DNA from: CADEED01 sp035765415
GTDB lineage: Bacteria; Pseudomonadota; Gammaproteobacteria; Steroidobacterales; Steroidobacteraceae
DNA length: 64,000 nt
Direction: 5' to 3'
NCBI GenBank assembly: GCA_035765415.1
Contig: DASTXR010000056.1
Span: forward strand, 33,230 to 97,229
The notes under the pieces are model-generated. The model did no database searches. It saw only the letters and a list, made by a program, of their open reading frames with translations, and was not told the DNA's origin. Within the stretch, counting starts at the first letter, position 1. Every line of letters starts with the position of its first letter. Position numbers and translations under genes: made by a program. Of this stretch, positions 1 to 8,242 are shown piece by piece.

Positions 1-484
1 TCCCCGCCACGGGCAGCGACGTGCGCCTGCTCACGCATCTCGTGGTGCGCGAAGACGCGCATATCCTTTACGGCTTCGCCACGCAGGAAGAGCGCGCGCT
101 GTTTCGCAATCTGCTGAAAGTGTCGGGCGTCGGGCCGAAGATCGCGCTGGCGATCCTGTCGGGCGTCAGCGTCGAAGGATTCGCGTCCTGCGTGAAGCTC
201 CAGGACGCCGCTGCGCTCACGCGGATTCCCGGCGTCGGCCGCAAGACCGCCGACCGGTTGTTAGTCGAGATGCGCGACCGGCTGGACGCGCTCAGCGAGG
301 CCGCGGCCGCCGGTGCGCCGGTGATGACCGGCGAGAACAAGGTCGAAGGCGAAGCGTGGAGCGCGCTCGTGGCCCTGGGGTATAAACCCGCCGAGGTCAC
401 GCAGATGCTCAAGCCGTTCACGGGCGTCGCCAGCTCCACCGAAGACCTGATCCGTCGCGCGCTGCAGGGCACGGTGCGTCCGCA

Positions 485-488
<4 letters not shown>
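1..488 (+). CDS. ruvA: Holliday junction branch-migration protein RuvA (5' truncated)
   Basis: RuvA tetramers clamp the four-way junction and hold the RuvB motors during recombinational repair. The left window edge removes the start and most of the N-terminal OB domain; the reading frame is open from base 3. What remains reads ...VVREDAHILYGF, which is the end of domain I. It then shows two helix-hairpin-helix motifs, VSGVGPKIALAILSG and IPGVGRKTADRLLVEM, which bind the junction backbone. A flexible linker and the C-terminal RuvB-binding helices (GYKPAEVTQMLKPF) follow. The stop codon overlaps the GTG start of ruvB by 3 bases, so the two genes are translationally coupled as is usual. Identity is secure; only the 5' end is missing. 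Confidence 0.96.
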
Positions 489-1539
<1,051 letters not shown>

Positions 1540-1543
<4 letters not shown>

Positions 1544-1953
1544 GTGAAGGAATGATGGAATTCTCCTGGCGCGCGCGCGTCTATTGGGAAGATACCGACG
1601 GCGGTGGAGTGGTCTATTACGCCAACTACCTCAAGTTCATGGAGCGCGCCCGCACCGAGTGGCTGCGGTCCATGGGCCATTCGCAGAGCGAGCTCGCGGC
1701 CAGTTACGGCTATGTCTTCGCCGTGGTCGACGTGAAGGTGAACTACCGCAAGCCCGCGCGGCTCGATGACGAGCTGCGCATCACCTGCGTGCCCGTGCCC
1801 GAAGGCAAGGCATCCATCCGGTTCACACAGAAAATCTGGTGCGGCGATGTGCTGCTCACCGAGGGCGACATCCGGGTCGCCTGTGTCGATGCGAAATCCT
1901 TTCGTCCCCGGCCGCTGCCGGAATTCATCACCCTGAACGTACCCGTAGGTTAA
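1540..1953 (+). CDS. ybgC: Acyl-CoA thioesterase YbgC, first gene of the tol-pal cluster
   Basis: Cytoplasmic hotdog-fold thioesterase of the 4-hydroxybenzoyl-CoA thioesterase type, by family knowledge active on acyl-CoAs or acyl-ACP and conserved in front of tolQ. The diagnostic segment VYWEDTDGGGVVYYANYL holds the catalytic Asp in EDTD and lies at about residues 14-31; FMERARTEWL follows. The 137-residue length is normal. The GTG at 1540 overlaps the ruvB stop; ATG codons at 1552 and 1555 are possible alternative starts. The gene ends 2 bases before tolQ, so ruvAB-ybgC-tolQ probably form one transcript. Confidence 0.94.
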
Positions 1954-1955
1954 AG

Positions 1956-2636
1956 ATGGACAACGAACTCTCGATAGTGCGGCTGGTACTGCAGGCGAGC
2001 CCCATCGTGCAGGGTGTCATGGCGCTGCTGCTGCTGGCGTCGCTGTTCTCCTGGACCATCATCTTCCGCAAACGCGCCTTGCTGTCGCGCGCCCACGATG
2101 AAGCCGAGAACTTCGAGAACAGCTTCTGGAAGGGCGGCGATCTCACCGCGCTCTACCGGCAGATCGAGAGCCGCGGCGGCGCCACTGGCATGTCGAGCAT
2201 CTTCGAATTCGGCTTTCGCGAATTCGCGCGCCTGAAGCAGGGCGGCATTCCGCCGGAACAGTTGTTAGAGGGCGCGCGCCGCGCGATGCGCGTGGGCCAG
2301 CTCAAGGAGCTGGAGCGGCTCGAGGAGAGCCTCGCGAGCCTCGCCACCATCGGTTCCACCAGCCCTTACGTGGGTTTGTTCGGCACGGTGTGGGGCATCC
2401 TCAACTCCTTCGTGGCGCTGGGCGGCGTGCAGCAGGCCACGCTGCAGATGGTCGCCCCGGGCATCGCCGAGGCGCTCATCGCCACCGCCATTGGTTTGTT
2501 TGCCGCCATTCCCGCGGTCATCGCCTACAACCGCTATGCCGACCAGGTGAGCCGGCTCGAGTTGCGCTATGACGCCTTCATGGAAGAGTTCTCCACCATC
2601 CTTCAACGTTACGCCGGCGCCGGCCGCGCGGCCTGA
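1956..2636 (+). CDS. tolQ: Tol-Pal system proton channel subunit TolQ
   Basis: Inner-membrane MotA/TolQ/ExbB-type channel subunit that couples the proton motive force to TolA. It has 226 residues and three predicted membrane segments: roughly 13-36 (VMALLLLASLFSWTIIF), 128-155 (TSPYVGLFGTVWGILNSF) and 165-190 (APGIAEALIATAIGLFAAIP). The last two carry the conserved Thr/Ala/Gly residues that line the pore. The ATG at 1956 is preceded by ggttaaag; a longer in-frame reading from 1839 would lie inside ybgC and is not credible. tolR follows after 14 bases. Confidence 0.97.
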   Translation: MDNELSIVRLVLQASPIVQGVMALLLLASLFSWTIIFRKRALLSRAHDEAENFENSFWKGGDLTALYRQIESRGGATGMSSIFEFGFREFARLKQGGIPPEQLLEGARRAMRVGQLKELERLEESLASLATIGSTSPYVGLFGTVWGILNSFVALGGVQQATLQMVAPGIAEALIATAIGLFAAIPAVIAYNRYADQVSRLELRYDAFMEEFSTILQRYAGAGRAA

Positions 2637-2650
2637 CCGGGAGAGCATTC

Positions 2651-3103
2651 ATGGCCGCCGCACAACCCCGCCGTCGCCGCCGCCTCATGGGCGAGATCAA
2701 CGTGGTGCCCTACATCGACGTGATGCTGGTGCTGCTCATCATCTTCATGATCACCGCGCCGCTGCTCGCCGAAGGCGTCAAGGTCGAACTTCCCAAGGCC
2801 GGCGCACGGCCGATTCCCCCGGAGCTGCTCAAGGACTCCAAGCCCATCGTGCTCACGATCGATGAGGCCGGAAGGCTGTTCCTCAATTACGGCGCGAAGC
2901 AGGATGCACCTCTCGACCCCGCGGCGGTCGAAGCGGCTGCCGCGGCGATCCTTCGCCGTGCTCCCGAAACCGCCGTGCTGGTGCGCGGCGACTACCGCGT
3001 GGCCTATGGCGAAGTAGTCGGGGCAATGACCATCCTGCAGCGCGCCGGCGCCAGCAAGGTCGGCTTCATCACCCAGCCGCCGGAACAGAAGCGAGCCCGC
3101 TGA
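2651..3103 (+). CDS. tolR: Tol-Pal system protein TolR
   Basis: ExbD/TolR-family partner of TolQ. The single membrane helix at about residues 19-40 contains VPYIDVMLVLLIIFMIT, with the essential intramembrane Asp in YIDVM. The periplasmic domain follows (VKVELPKAGARPIPPE, ... FITQPP). The 150-residue length is normal. A gggagag element precedes the ATG. The MGEINVVPYID sequence is the family signature. The gene lies between tolQ and tolA with short gaps, consistent with a co-transcribed complex. Confidence 0.96.
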   Translation: MAAAQPRRRRRLMGEINVVPYIDVMLVLLIIFMITAPLLAEGVKVELPKAGARPIPPELLKDSKPIVLTIDEAGRLFLNYGAKQDAPLDPAAVEAAAAAILRRAPETAVLVRGDYRVAYGEVVGAMTILQRAGASKVGFITQPPEQKRAR

Positions 3104-3107
3104 ACGA

Positions 3108-3992
3108 ATGCCGCCGCCCCCTGGCAAGAAACAGAAGCAAGGCAAATGGCGCGCATTCGCGCTCTCTTTCCTGCTGCATTCGGCGATCGTCGCGGCCGCG
3201 GTCTACGGCTGGTTCACGTGGAAACATCGCCCGCCGCCCGTGGAAACGCTGGCCATCGAAGCATCCGTGGTCGACGAGCGCGCTTTGAAGGGCATCGCCG
3301 AGAAGCCTGATCCGTTGCCGCCGCCACCGCCCGAACCAGAACCCGCGCCGGAACCGGTGCCGGAAACTCCGCCCGAAGAACAGGGTCCGCCCAAGCCCGA
3401 TCCCGCCGAGATCGAGCGCAAGGAGCAGGAGCGCCTCGAGGCCGAGAAGGCCGAACAGGAGAAGGCTGCGCTGGAACTGAAGGAACGCGAAGAGGCCGAG
3501 CGCATCGAGGCGGAAAAGCAGGCCGTGGCGAAAGCCGCGGCAGAGAAGGCCGCCGTCGAAAAGGCCGCCGCGGACAAGAAGGCCCTCGAGAAAAAGCGCG
3601 CCGAAGATGCCGCGGCCGCGAAGAAAGCCGCCGAAGAAAAGGCGAGGGCTGCCCGCCAGGCGGAACTTCTGCGCAGTCTCGAGGCCGAAGCACGCGGCAA
3701 TGCCATTCGCAACAGCGAAGAGGCGGCGCGCTGGCATGCGCAGATCATCGCGCGCGTGACGCGGGCCTGGATCAAACCACCCTCGGCACAGCCCGGCATC
3801 TCTTGTATTGTGTCGGTCACTCAGGTTCCGGGCGGCGAGGTCACGGGCGTCCGCGTGAATAGTTGCAGCATCGACGATGCCGCGCTGCGTGAATCGGTTG
3901 AGGCTGCGGTCCTTCGGGCATCGCCGCTGCCTCCGCCTCCCGACCCGGCGCTGTTCGAGCGCAATTTGGAGCTAACATTCGCACCGCAATGA
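3108..3992 (+). CDS. tolA: Tol-Pal system spanning protein TolA
   Basis: TolA spans the periplasm and links the TolQR motor to TolB and Pal. Residues 17-36 form the membrane anchor (AFALSFLLHSAIVAAAVYGW). A Pro-rich stretch follows (PPPPPEPEPAPEPVPETPPEE), then a long Ala/Lys/Glu helical region at about 100-200 (EKAAVEKAAADKKALEKK), and a C-terminal TonB/TolA-type domain with ISCIVSVTQVPGGEVTGVRV and the two Cys typical of the fold. The 294 residues are shorter than the E. coli protein mainly in the helical domain, which varies widely in length. The last bases overlap the tolB start (ATGA). Confidence 0.95.
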   Translation: MPPPPGKKQKQGKWRAFALSFLLHSAIVAAAVYGWFTWKHRPPPVETLAIEASVVDERALKGIAEKPDPLPPPPPEPEPAPEPVPETPPEEQGPPKPDPAEIERKEQERLEAEKAEQEKAALELKEREEAERIEAEKQAVAKAAAEKAAVEKAAADKKALEKKRAEDAAAAKKAAEEKARAARQAELLRSLEAEARGNAIRNSEEAARWHAQIIARVTRAWIKPPSAQPGISCIVSVTQVPGGEVTGVRVNSCSIDDAALRESVEAAVLRASPLPPPPDPALFERNLELTFAPQ

Positions 3993-5314
3993 AAGGCCGC
4001 ATGAAAAAACCAGCTCTCCATCTCCTGCTTGCACTGTTGTTGACCAGCTTCGGCGCGGCCCCGCCCGCCCTGGCCCAGCTTCGCCTCACCATCACCTCGG
4101 GCGTCACCGATCCCATTCCCATCGCCATCGTGCCGTTCGCGCGCGCGGTGCCGGCGGACGGCGGGCTCGACGTGGCGCAGGTGATCCAGCGCGACCTCGA
4201 GAGCAGCGGCCGCTTCAAGGGCATGGCGCGCACCGACATGGTGTTCACGCCCACCACGTCCGCCGAGGTGGACGCGGCCGGCTGGAAACAGCAGCGCGTG
4301 GACTACGTCGTGGTGGGCCGCGTCAGCGCCCAGCCCGACGGGCAGGTGCGCGTCGACGCGGAACTGGTCAACGTGCTCACCGGCCAGCGTGTCGCCGGGC
4401 CGTTCTTCACCGGGCAGGCGACCAACCTGCGCAACACCGCGCATCGCATCGCCGACGCGCTGTACGAAAAGATCATCGGCGTGCGCGGCGCATTCGCCAC
4501 GCGCATCGCCTACGTATCGGTGGACGGCAAGGCGCCCAAGCAGCGTTACGAGCTCTACGTGGCCGATTCCGATGGCGCCAACCGCGTGCGCATCGCGGAA
4601 TCGCCGCTGCCCATCATGTCGCCCGCCTGGTCGCCGGACGGCGAGTGGCTCGCCTACGTGTCGTTCGAGCGCCGCGTCTCGGCGGTGTTCGTGCAGCACC
4701 GGCGCAGCGGCACCAAGACCATGGTATCGGCGCGGGCCGGCATCAACGGCGCGCCGTCCTTCTCGGGGGACGGGAAAAAGCTGGCGCTCACGCTGTCGGG
4801 CAGCAACGGCAACCTCGATGTCTATCTACTCGAGCTCGCCAGCGGCAAGCTCACGCGCGTCACCGACGACCCGGGCATCGACACCGAAGCCGTGTTCGTG
4901 CCCGGCGACGACAACAGCATCTACTTCACGTCGGACCGCTCCGGCAGCCCGCAGGTCTACCGGCTGGCGCTGGGCGGCAACGAGCGTCCCAAGCGCGTCA
5001 CGTTCACCGGCAGCTACAATGCGCGGCCGCGTGTCTCGCCCGATGGCAAGCAACTCGCCATCCTTACGCTCGACAACGGCGCCTATCGCATCGGCATCCA
5101 GGACCTGGCCACCGGCACGGTGCAGGTGCTGTCCAAGGGCGTCCAGGAAGAATCCCCGAGCTTTGCGCCGAATGGCGCAATGCTGATATTCGCGGGCCGC
5201 GAACGCGGCCAGGGCGTGTTGCAGACAGTCTCCGTCGATGGCCAGACCTCGGCACGGCTCGATGCTGACGCCGGTGAAGTGCGTGAACCCGTGTGGGGCC
5301 CGTTTTTGCCGTGA
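3989..5314 (+). CDS. tolB: Tol-Pal system beta-propeller protein TolB
   Basis: Periplasmic TolB switches between Pal- and TolA-bound states. The N-terminal signal peptide (MKKPALHLLLALLLTSFG ... ALAQ) is cleaved after about residue 29. It is followed by an alpha/beta domain (LTITSGVTDPIPIAIVPF) and a six-bladed propeller with repeated SPAWSPDGEWLAYVSF, FSGDGKKLALTLSG and PRVSPDGKQLAIL blades. The 441-residue length fits the family. The ATG at 3989 overlaps the tolA stop; the ATG at 4001, directly before KKPAL, would give a more compact signal peptide and is a good alternative start. Confidence 0.97.
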   Translation: MKGRMKKPALHLLLALLLTSFGAAPPALAQLRLTITSGVTDPIPIAIVPFARAVPADGGLDVAQVIQRDLESSGRFKGMARTDMVFTPTTSAEVDAAGWKQQRVDYVVVGRVSAQPDGQVRVDAELVNVLTGQRVAGPFFTGQATNLRNTAHRIADALYEKIIGVRGAFATRIAYVSVDGKAPKQRYELYVADSDGANRVRIAESPLPIMSPAWSPDGEWLAYVSFERRVSAVFVQHRRSGTKTMVSARAGINGAPSFSGDGKKLALTLSGSNGNLDVYLLELASGKLTRVTDDPGIDTEAVFVPGDDNSIYFTSDRSGSPQVYRLALGGNERPKRVTFTGSYNARPRVSPDGKQLAILTLDNGAYRIGIQDLATGTVQVLSKGVQEESPSFAPNGAMLIFAGRERGQGVLQTVSVDGQTSARLDADAGEVREPVWGPFLP

Positions 5315-5337
5315 CCATTTTTGAATTGAGGAGAGGA

Positions 5338-5859
5338 ATGAAAATGAAAAAGCTCACGTCGATTTCTGTTCTGCTGGCAACGGTTGCGCTGCTCGCGGGT
5401 TGCTCCGCGAAAAAGCCGGACGTGCCGCCGACACCGCCCACCCCGACGACCGACACCACCGGTGTCGAGAATGCGGATGCGCTCGCCGGCGACACCACCG
5501 CGTCGATGGGTCCATCGGGCGAACTGCTGTCCAAGCGCATCGTCTACTTCGACTTCGATCGCGCCGATATCCGCGCCGATTCGCAGAGCGTCGTGGCGGC
5601 CCACTCGGCCTTCCTCGCGAAGAATCCGAACCAGAAGGTGCGCCTCGAAGGGCATGCCGACGAGCGCGGTTCACGCGAGTACAACATCGGTCTCGGTGAA
5701 CGCCGTGGCCAGAGTGTGCGCCGGGCGCTGGCCCTGCAGGGCGTCGCGGAAACGCAGCTCACCACCGTCAGCTACGGCGAGGAGCGTCCCGCCGTCGCCG
5801 GCAGCGACGAACAGGCCTATGCGGCCAATCGTCGCGTCGAGATCATCTACCTGAAGTAA
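5338..5859 (+). CDS. pal: Peptidoglycan-associated lipoprotein Pal
   Basis: Outer-membrane lipoprotein that binds peptidoglycan and is recruited to the division site by Tol. The lipobox LLAGC lies at about residues 17-21, giving a mature lipoprotein. The OmpA-like domain contains IVYFDFDRADIRADS, LEGHADERGSREYNIGLGE and the terminal NRRVEIIYLK, which carry the peptidoglycan-binding Asp and Arg. The start at 5338 has gaggagagg upstream; a second ATG lies two codons later. It lies 23 bases after tolB and 3 bases before cpoB. Confidence 0.97.
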   Translation: MKMKKLTSISVLLATVALLAGCSAKKPDVPPTPPTPTTDTTGVENADALAGDTTASMGPSGELLSKRIVYFDFDRADIRADSQSVVAAHSAFLAKNPNQKVRLEGHADERGSREYNIGLGERRGQSVRRALALQGVAETQLTTVSYGEERPAVAGSDEQAYAANRRVEIIYLK

Positions 5860-5862
5860 GCA

Positions 5863-6618
5863 ATGGCCGAGGTGCTCGTGAAGACACAGCGTTTGTTGGC
5901 GGTGGTCGCGGGAGCGTTCGCGCTCGCCGGCTGCGCGGTTTCGCCGGAGGAAGACCCGGTGATGATCCGCATGAACGACCTCGATTCGCGCGTGCAGCGC
6001 ATCGAGCGTGTGTTGACCAACCAGAGCCTGCTCGAGCTGGCGCAGCGCCTCGATGCCCTGCAGGGCGAAGTCCGCAACATCCGTGGCGAAGTCGAGTTGC
6101 TGCAGAACGAAACCCAGGGCGGCAAGACGCAGTCGCGCACCCTGTACAGCGATCTCGAGAAACGCCTGGCCGCGCTGGAAACACTCGGCGGTGTGGGTGC
6201 CGCGTCGTCCCTCGGGGCGACGCCGGCGCCCGCGGCGGGCGCGTCCGAGCAGGCCACGTACGATGCCGGCATGGCGGCATTACGCAGCGGCAACTACGAC
6301 AAGGCGGTCGCCAGCTTCCAGGAGGTGGTCACTAACTACCCGAACGGGGACCTGGCGGCCAACGCGCAGTTCTGGATCGGCGAGAGTTACTACACCCGGG
6401 GCGATCTCGAAAGCGCCGTCACCGCCTATCGCAAGGTGCTCGGCGACTGGCCGAACTCGCGCAAGGCGCCCGACGCGATGGTCAAGCTGGGCTTCTCGCT
6501 GTCCGACCTCAAGCGCACCGGAGAGGCGCGCAGCACGCTCGAAGAAGTGGTGCGCAAGTATCCGGGCACCAACGCCGCGCAGCTCGCCACGGATCGCCTC
6601 AAGCGCCTCGGCAGATGA
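5863..6618 (+). CDS. cpoB: Cell division coordinator CpoB (YbgF), with a lipobox-like signal
   Basis: CpoB coordinates PBP1B activity with Tol-driven outer-membrane constriction. An N-terminal coiled-coil trimerisation region (about 30-105, DLDSRVQRIERVLTNQSLLEL) is followed by an Ala/Pro linker and C-terminal TPR repeats from about 130 (DAGMAALRSGNYDKAVASFQEV, FWIGESYYTRGDLESAV, KLGFSLSDLKRTGEAR). The signal sequence ends in FALAGC, which looks like a lipobox; the classical protein is a soluble periplasmic one, so a lipid anchor is possible here (inference). The gene immediately follows pal, as expected. Confidence 0.93.
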   Translation: MAEVLVKTQRLLAVVAGAFALAGCAVSPEEDPVMIRMNDLDSRVQRIERVLTNQSLLELAQRLDALQGEVRNIRGEVELLQNETQGGKTQSRTLYSDLEKRLAALETLGGVGAASSLGATPAPAAGASEQATYDAGMAALRSGNYDKAVASFQEVVTNYPNGDLAANAQFWIGESYYTRGDLESAVTAYRKVLGDWPNSRKAPDAMVKLGFSLSDLKRTGEARSTLEEVVRKYPGTNAAQLATDRLKRLGR

Positions 6619-6628
6619 ACAGGCGGAG

Positions 6629-7306
6629 ATGAACGAGGCCGCGACCGTAGTTGAATCCGGCGACGAGCGTCGCCTCAAGATCACGGAAATCTTCTACTCG
6701 CTGCAGGGCGAGGCCGACACCGTTGGGTTTCCCACGGTGTTCGTGCGGCTCACCGGCTGCCCGCTGCGCTGTCAGTTCTGCGATACCGCCTATGCATTCC
6801 ACGGCGGAGAGTGGCGCACGCTCGAGCAGGTGCTGGCGACGGTTGCCGAATATGTGCCGCGCCATGTCTGCGTCACGGGCGGCGAACCCCTGGCGCAGAA
6901 GAACTGCCTGCCGCTGCTCACCCGGCTCTGCGATGCCGGCTACCGCGTATCCATCGAGACCAGCGGCGCCATGCCTCTTGCGGGCGTCGATGCGCGCGTG
7001 GTGCGCGTGGTGGACGTCAAGACGCCGGGCTCGGGCGAGGAGCGGCGCAATCGCTACGACGATCTGGCGCTGCTGCGTCCCGACGAGCAGATCAAGTTCG
7101 TGATCTGCGATCGCGCCGACTACGAATGGAGCCGCGAGAAGATCGCCGCGCTCGGGCTGGCGCAGCGTTGCCAGGTCCTGTTTTCGCCGAGCGCCGAACA
7201 ACTCCCGGCGCGCGACCTGGCGGACTGGATTCTCGCCGACCGGCTCCCCGTTCGATTCCAGATGCAGCTTCACAAGGTGCTCTGGGGCAACGTGCCGGGA
7301 AAGTGA
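6629..7306 (+). CDS. queE: 7-carboxy-7-deazaguanine synthase QueE
   Basis: Radical-SAM enzyme that contracts the 6-carboxy-tetrahydropterin ring to 7-carboxy-7-deazaguanine on the route to queuosine. The [4Fe-4S] ligand motif GCPLRCQFCDTAY places cysteines at residues 44, 48 and 51 in the CX3CX2C spacing typical of QueE. The substrate-side segment IFYSLQGEADTVGFPTVFVRL and the SAM-binding VTGGEPLAQ are also clear. The ATG at 6629 follows cggag; the protein has 225 residues. It starts 10 bases after cpoB and ends 1 base before queC, forming a queuosine pair. Confidence 0.96.
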   Translation: MNEAATVVESGDERRLKITEIFYSLQGEADTVGFPTVFVRLTGCPLRCQFCDTAYAFHGGEWRTLEQVLATVAEYVPRHVCVTGGEPLAQKNCLPLLTRLCDAGYRVSIETSGAMPLAGVDARVVRVVDVKTPGSGEERRNRYDDLALLRPDEQIKFVICDRADYEWSREKIAALGLAQRCQVLFSPSAEQLPARDLADWILADRLPVRFQMQLHKVLWGNVPGK

Positions 7307-7307
7307 C

Positions 7308-8012
7308 ATGACTCCGCGCGCAGTGGTGTTGTTGTCGGGCGGGCTGGATTCGGCCACCGTGCTCGCGCTCGCGCGCGAAGCCGGCCTCGAGTGTTACGCG
7401 CTGTCGGTGTCTTACGGGCAGCGGCACCAGGCCGAGATCAGCGCCGCGGCGCGTGTCGCCCGCGCGCTCGGCGCGCGCGAGCACCGCATCATGCACGTCG
7501 ACCTGGGACGCATCGGCGGCTCGGCGCTCACCGACAATTCCATCGACGTTCCCACGGCGCCGGGCGAGGGCATCCCGGTCACCTACGTTCCCGCGCGCAA
7601 CACCATCATGTTGTCGCTGGCGATGGCCTGGGCCGAAGTGCTGAAGGCCGCCGAGATCCACATCGGCGTGAACGCCGTGGACTACTCCGGGTATCCGGAC
7701 TGCCGCCCGGAATTCGTGGCCGCGTTTCAGCACCTCGCGGGCCTTGCGACCAAGGCGGGCGTCGAGGGCGCGAAGCTGCTGGTGCGCGCACCGCTGATCG
7801 ACCTCAGCAAGGCGCAAATCGTGCGCGAAGGAGTCCGTCTGGGGGTGGACTATTCGCTGACCGTCTCCTGTTACCTGGCCGACGACCAGGGACGCGCCTG
7901 CGGACGTTGCGACTCCTGTCGATTGCGTCGCGAAGGCTTTGTTTCTGCGGGGATTTCCGACCCGACGCGGTACCGCCTTGAAGCTGGCCAAGGCGACGAA
8001 AAGATCGTGTAG
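7308..8012 (+). CDS. queC: 7-cyano-7-deazaguanine synthase QueC
   Basis: ATP-dependent enzyme that converts 7-carboxy-7-deazaguanine to preQ0 using ammonia, acting directly after QueE. The PP-loop SGGLDSATVLALA lies at residues 10-22. The middle of the protein has VPARNTIMLSLAMAWAE and the typical GVNAVDYSGYPDCRPEF segment. The C-terminal zinc site is formed by Cys in SCYLADDQGRACGRCDSCR. The 234-residue length is normal. tRNA-Lys follows 22 bases after the stop. Confidence 0.97.
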   Translation: MTPRAVVLLSGGLDSATVLALAREAGLECYALSVSYGQRHQAEISAAARVARALGAREHRIMHVDLGRIGGSALTDNSIDVPTAPGEGIPVTYVPARNTIMLSLAMAWAEVLKAAEIHIGVNAVDYSGYPDCRPEFVAAFQHLAGLATKAGVEGAKLLVRAPLIDLSKAQIVREGVRLGVDYSLTVSCYLADDQGRACGRCDSCRLRREGFVSAGISDPTRYRLEAGQGDEKIV

Positions 8013-8015
8013 ACT
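8010..8015 (+). promoter_or_regulatory. Possible -10 element of the tRNA-Lys promoter
   Basis: The hexamer tagact, preceded by gtg, lies 20 bases before the mature tRNA end and is followed by a GC-rich stretch (tcgcgcccttcc) of the kind seen as a discriminator in stable-RNA promoters. No convincing -35 hexamer is found at 16-18 bases, so this is a weak call, and the tRNA may also be read from the queC transcript. Confidence 0.3.
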
Positions 8016-8034
8016 TCGCGCCCTTCCGGTCCGG

Positions 8035-8110
8035 GGGTCGGTAGCTCAGTTGGTAGAGCAGCGCCCTTTTAAGGCGTTAGTCGTGGGTTCGAGTCCCACC
8101 CGACCCACCA
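8035..8110 (+). tRNA. tRNA-Lys (anticodon TTT)
   Basis: The 76-base sequence folds as a full cloverleaf: acceptor GGGTCGG/CCGACCC, D-arm GCTC/GAGC with an 8-base loop, anticodon stem GCGCC/GGCGT around loop CTTTTAA (anticodon TTT, reading AAA/AAG), a 5-base variable loop TAGTC, and T-arm GTGGG/CCCAC with loop TTCGAGT. The discriminator A and an encoded CCA complete the 3' end. Position 45 in the variable loop is A where many gammaproteobacterial tRNA-Lys have G. A tRNA-Lys after queC is the usual arrangement in this part of the phylum. Confidence 0.97.
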
Positions 8111-8194
8111 TCCCGCAGAACCCCGGCGCGCATGGCGGCGCCATCCGCGCAATCCGCTGCGACAACTAACTACCACAGTGCACGCCCCGCGAAA

Positions 8195-8224
8195 CGCCGG
8201 GCGGCAGCTGCGTGCCGCCCGGCG
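8195..8224 (-). terminator. Hairpin terminator for the GH5 gene
   Basis: A perfect 12-bp stem (cgccgggcggca / tgccgcccggcg) with a 6-base loop lies 18 bases beyond the GH5 stop codon. On the minus strand it is followed by tttcg, a short T run. It separates the minus-strand cellulase gene from the plus-strand tRNA. Confidence 0.6.
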
Positions 8225-8242
8225 CCGATCTTCAGGAAATCT

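Noticed and set aside
8035..8110. tRNA-Lys as an integration site for an adjacent island
   Set aside because: No integrase lies downstream and I saw no direct repeat of the tRNA 3' end in the following sequence.
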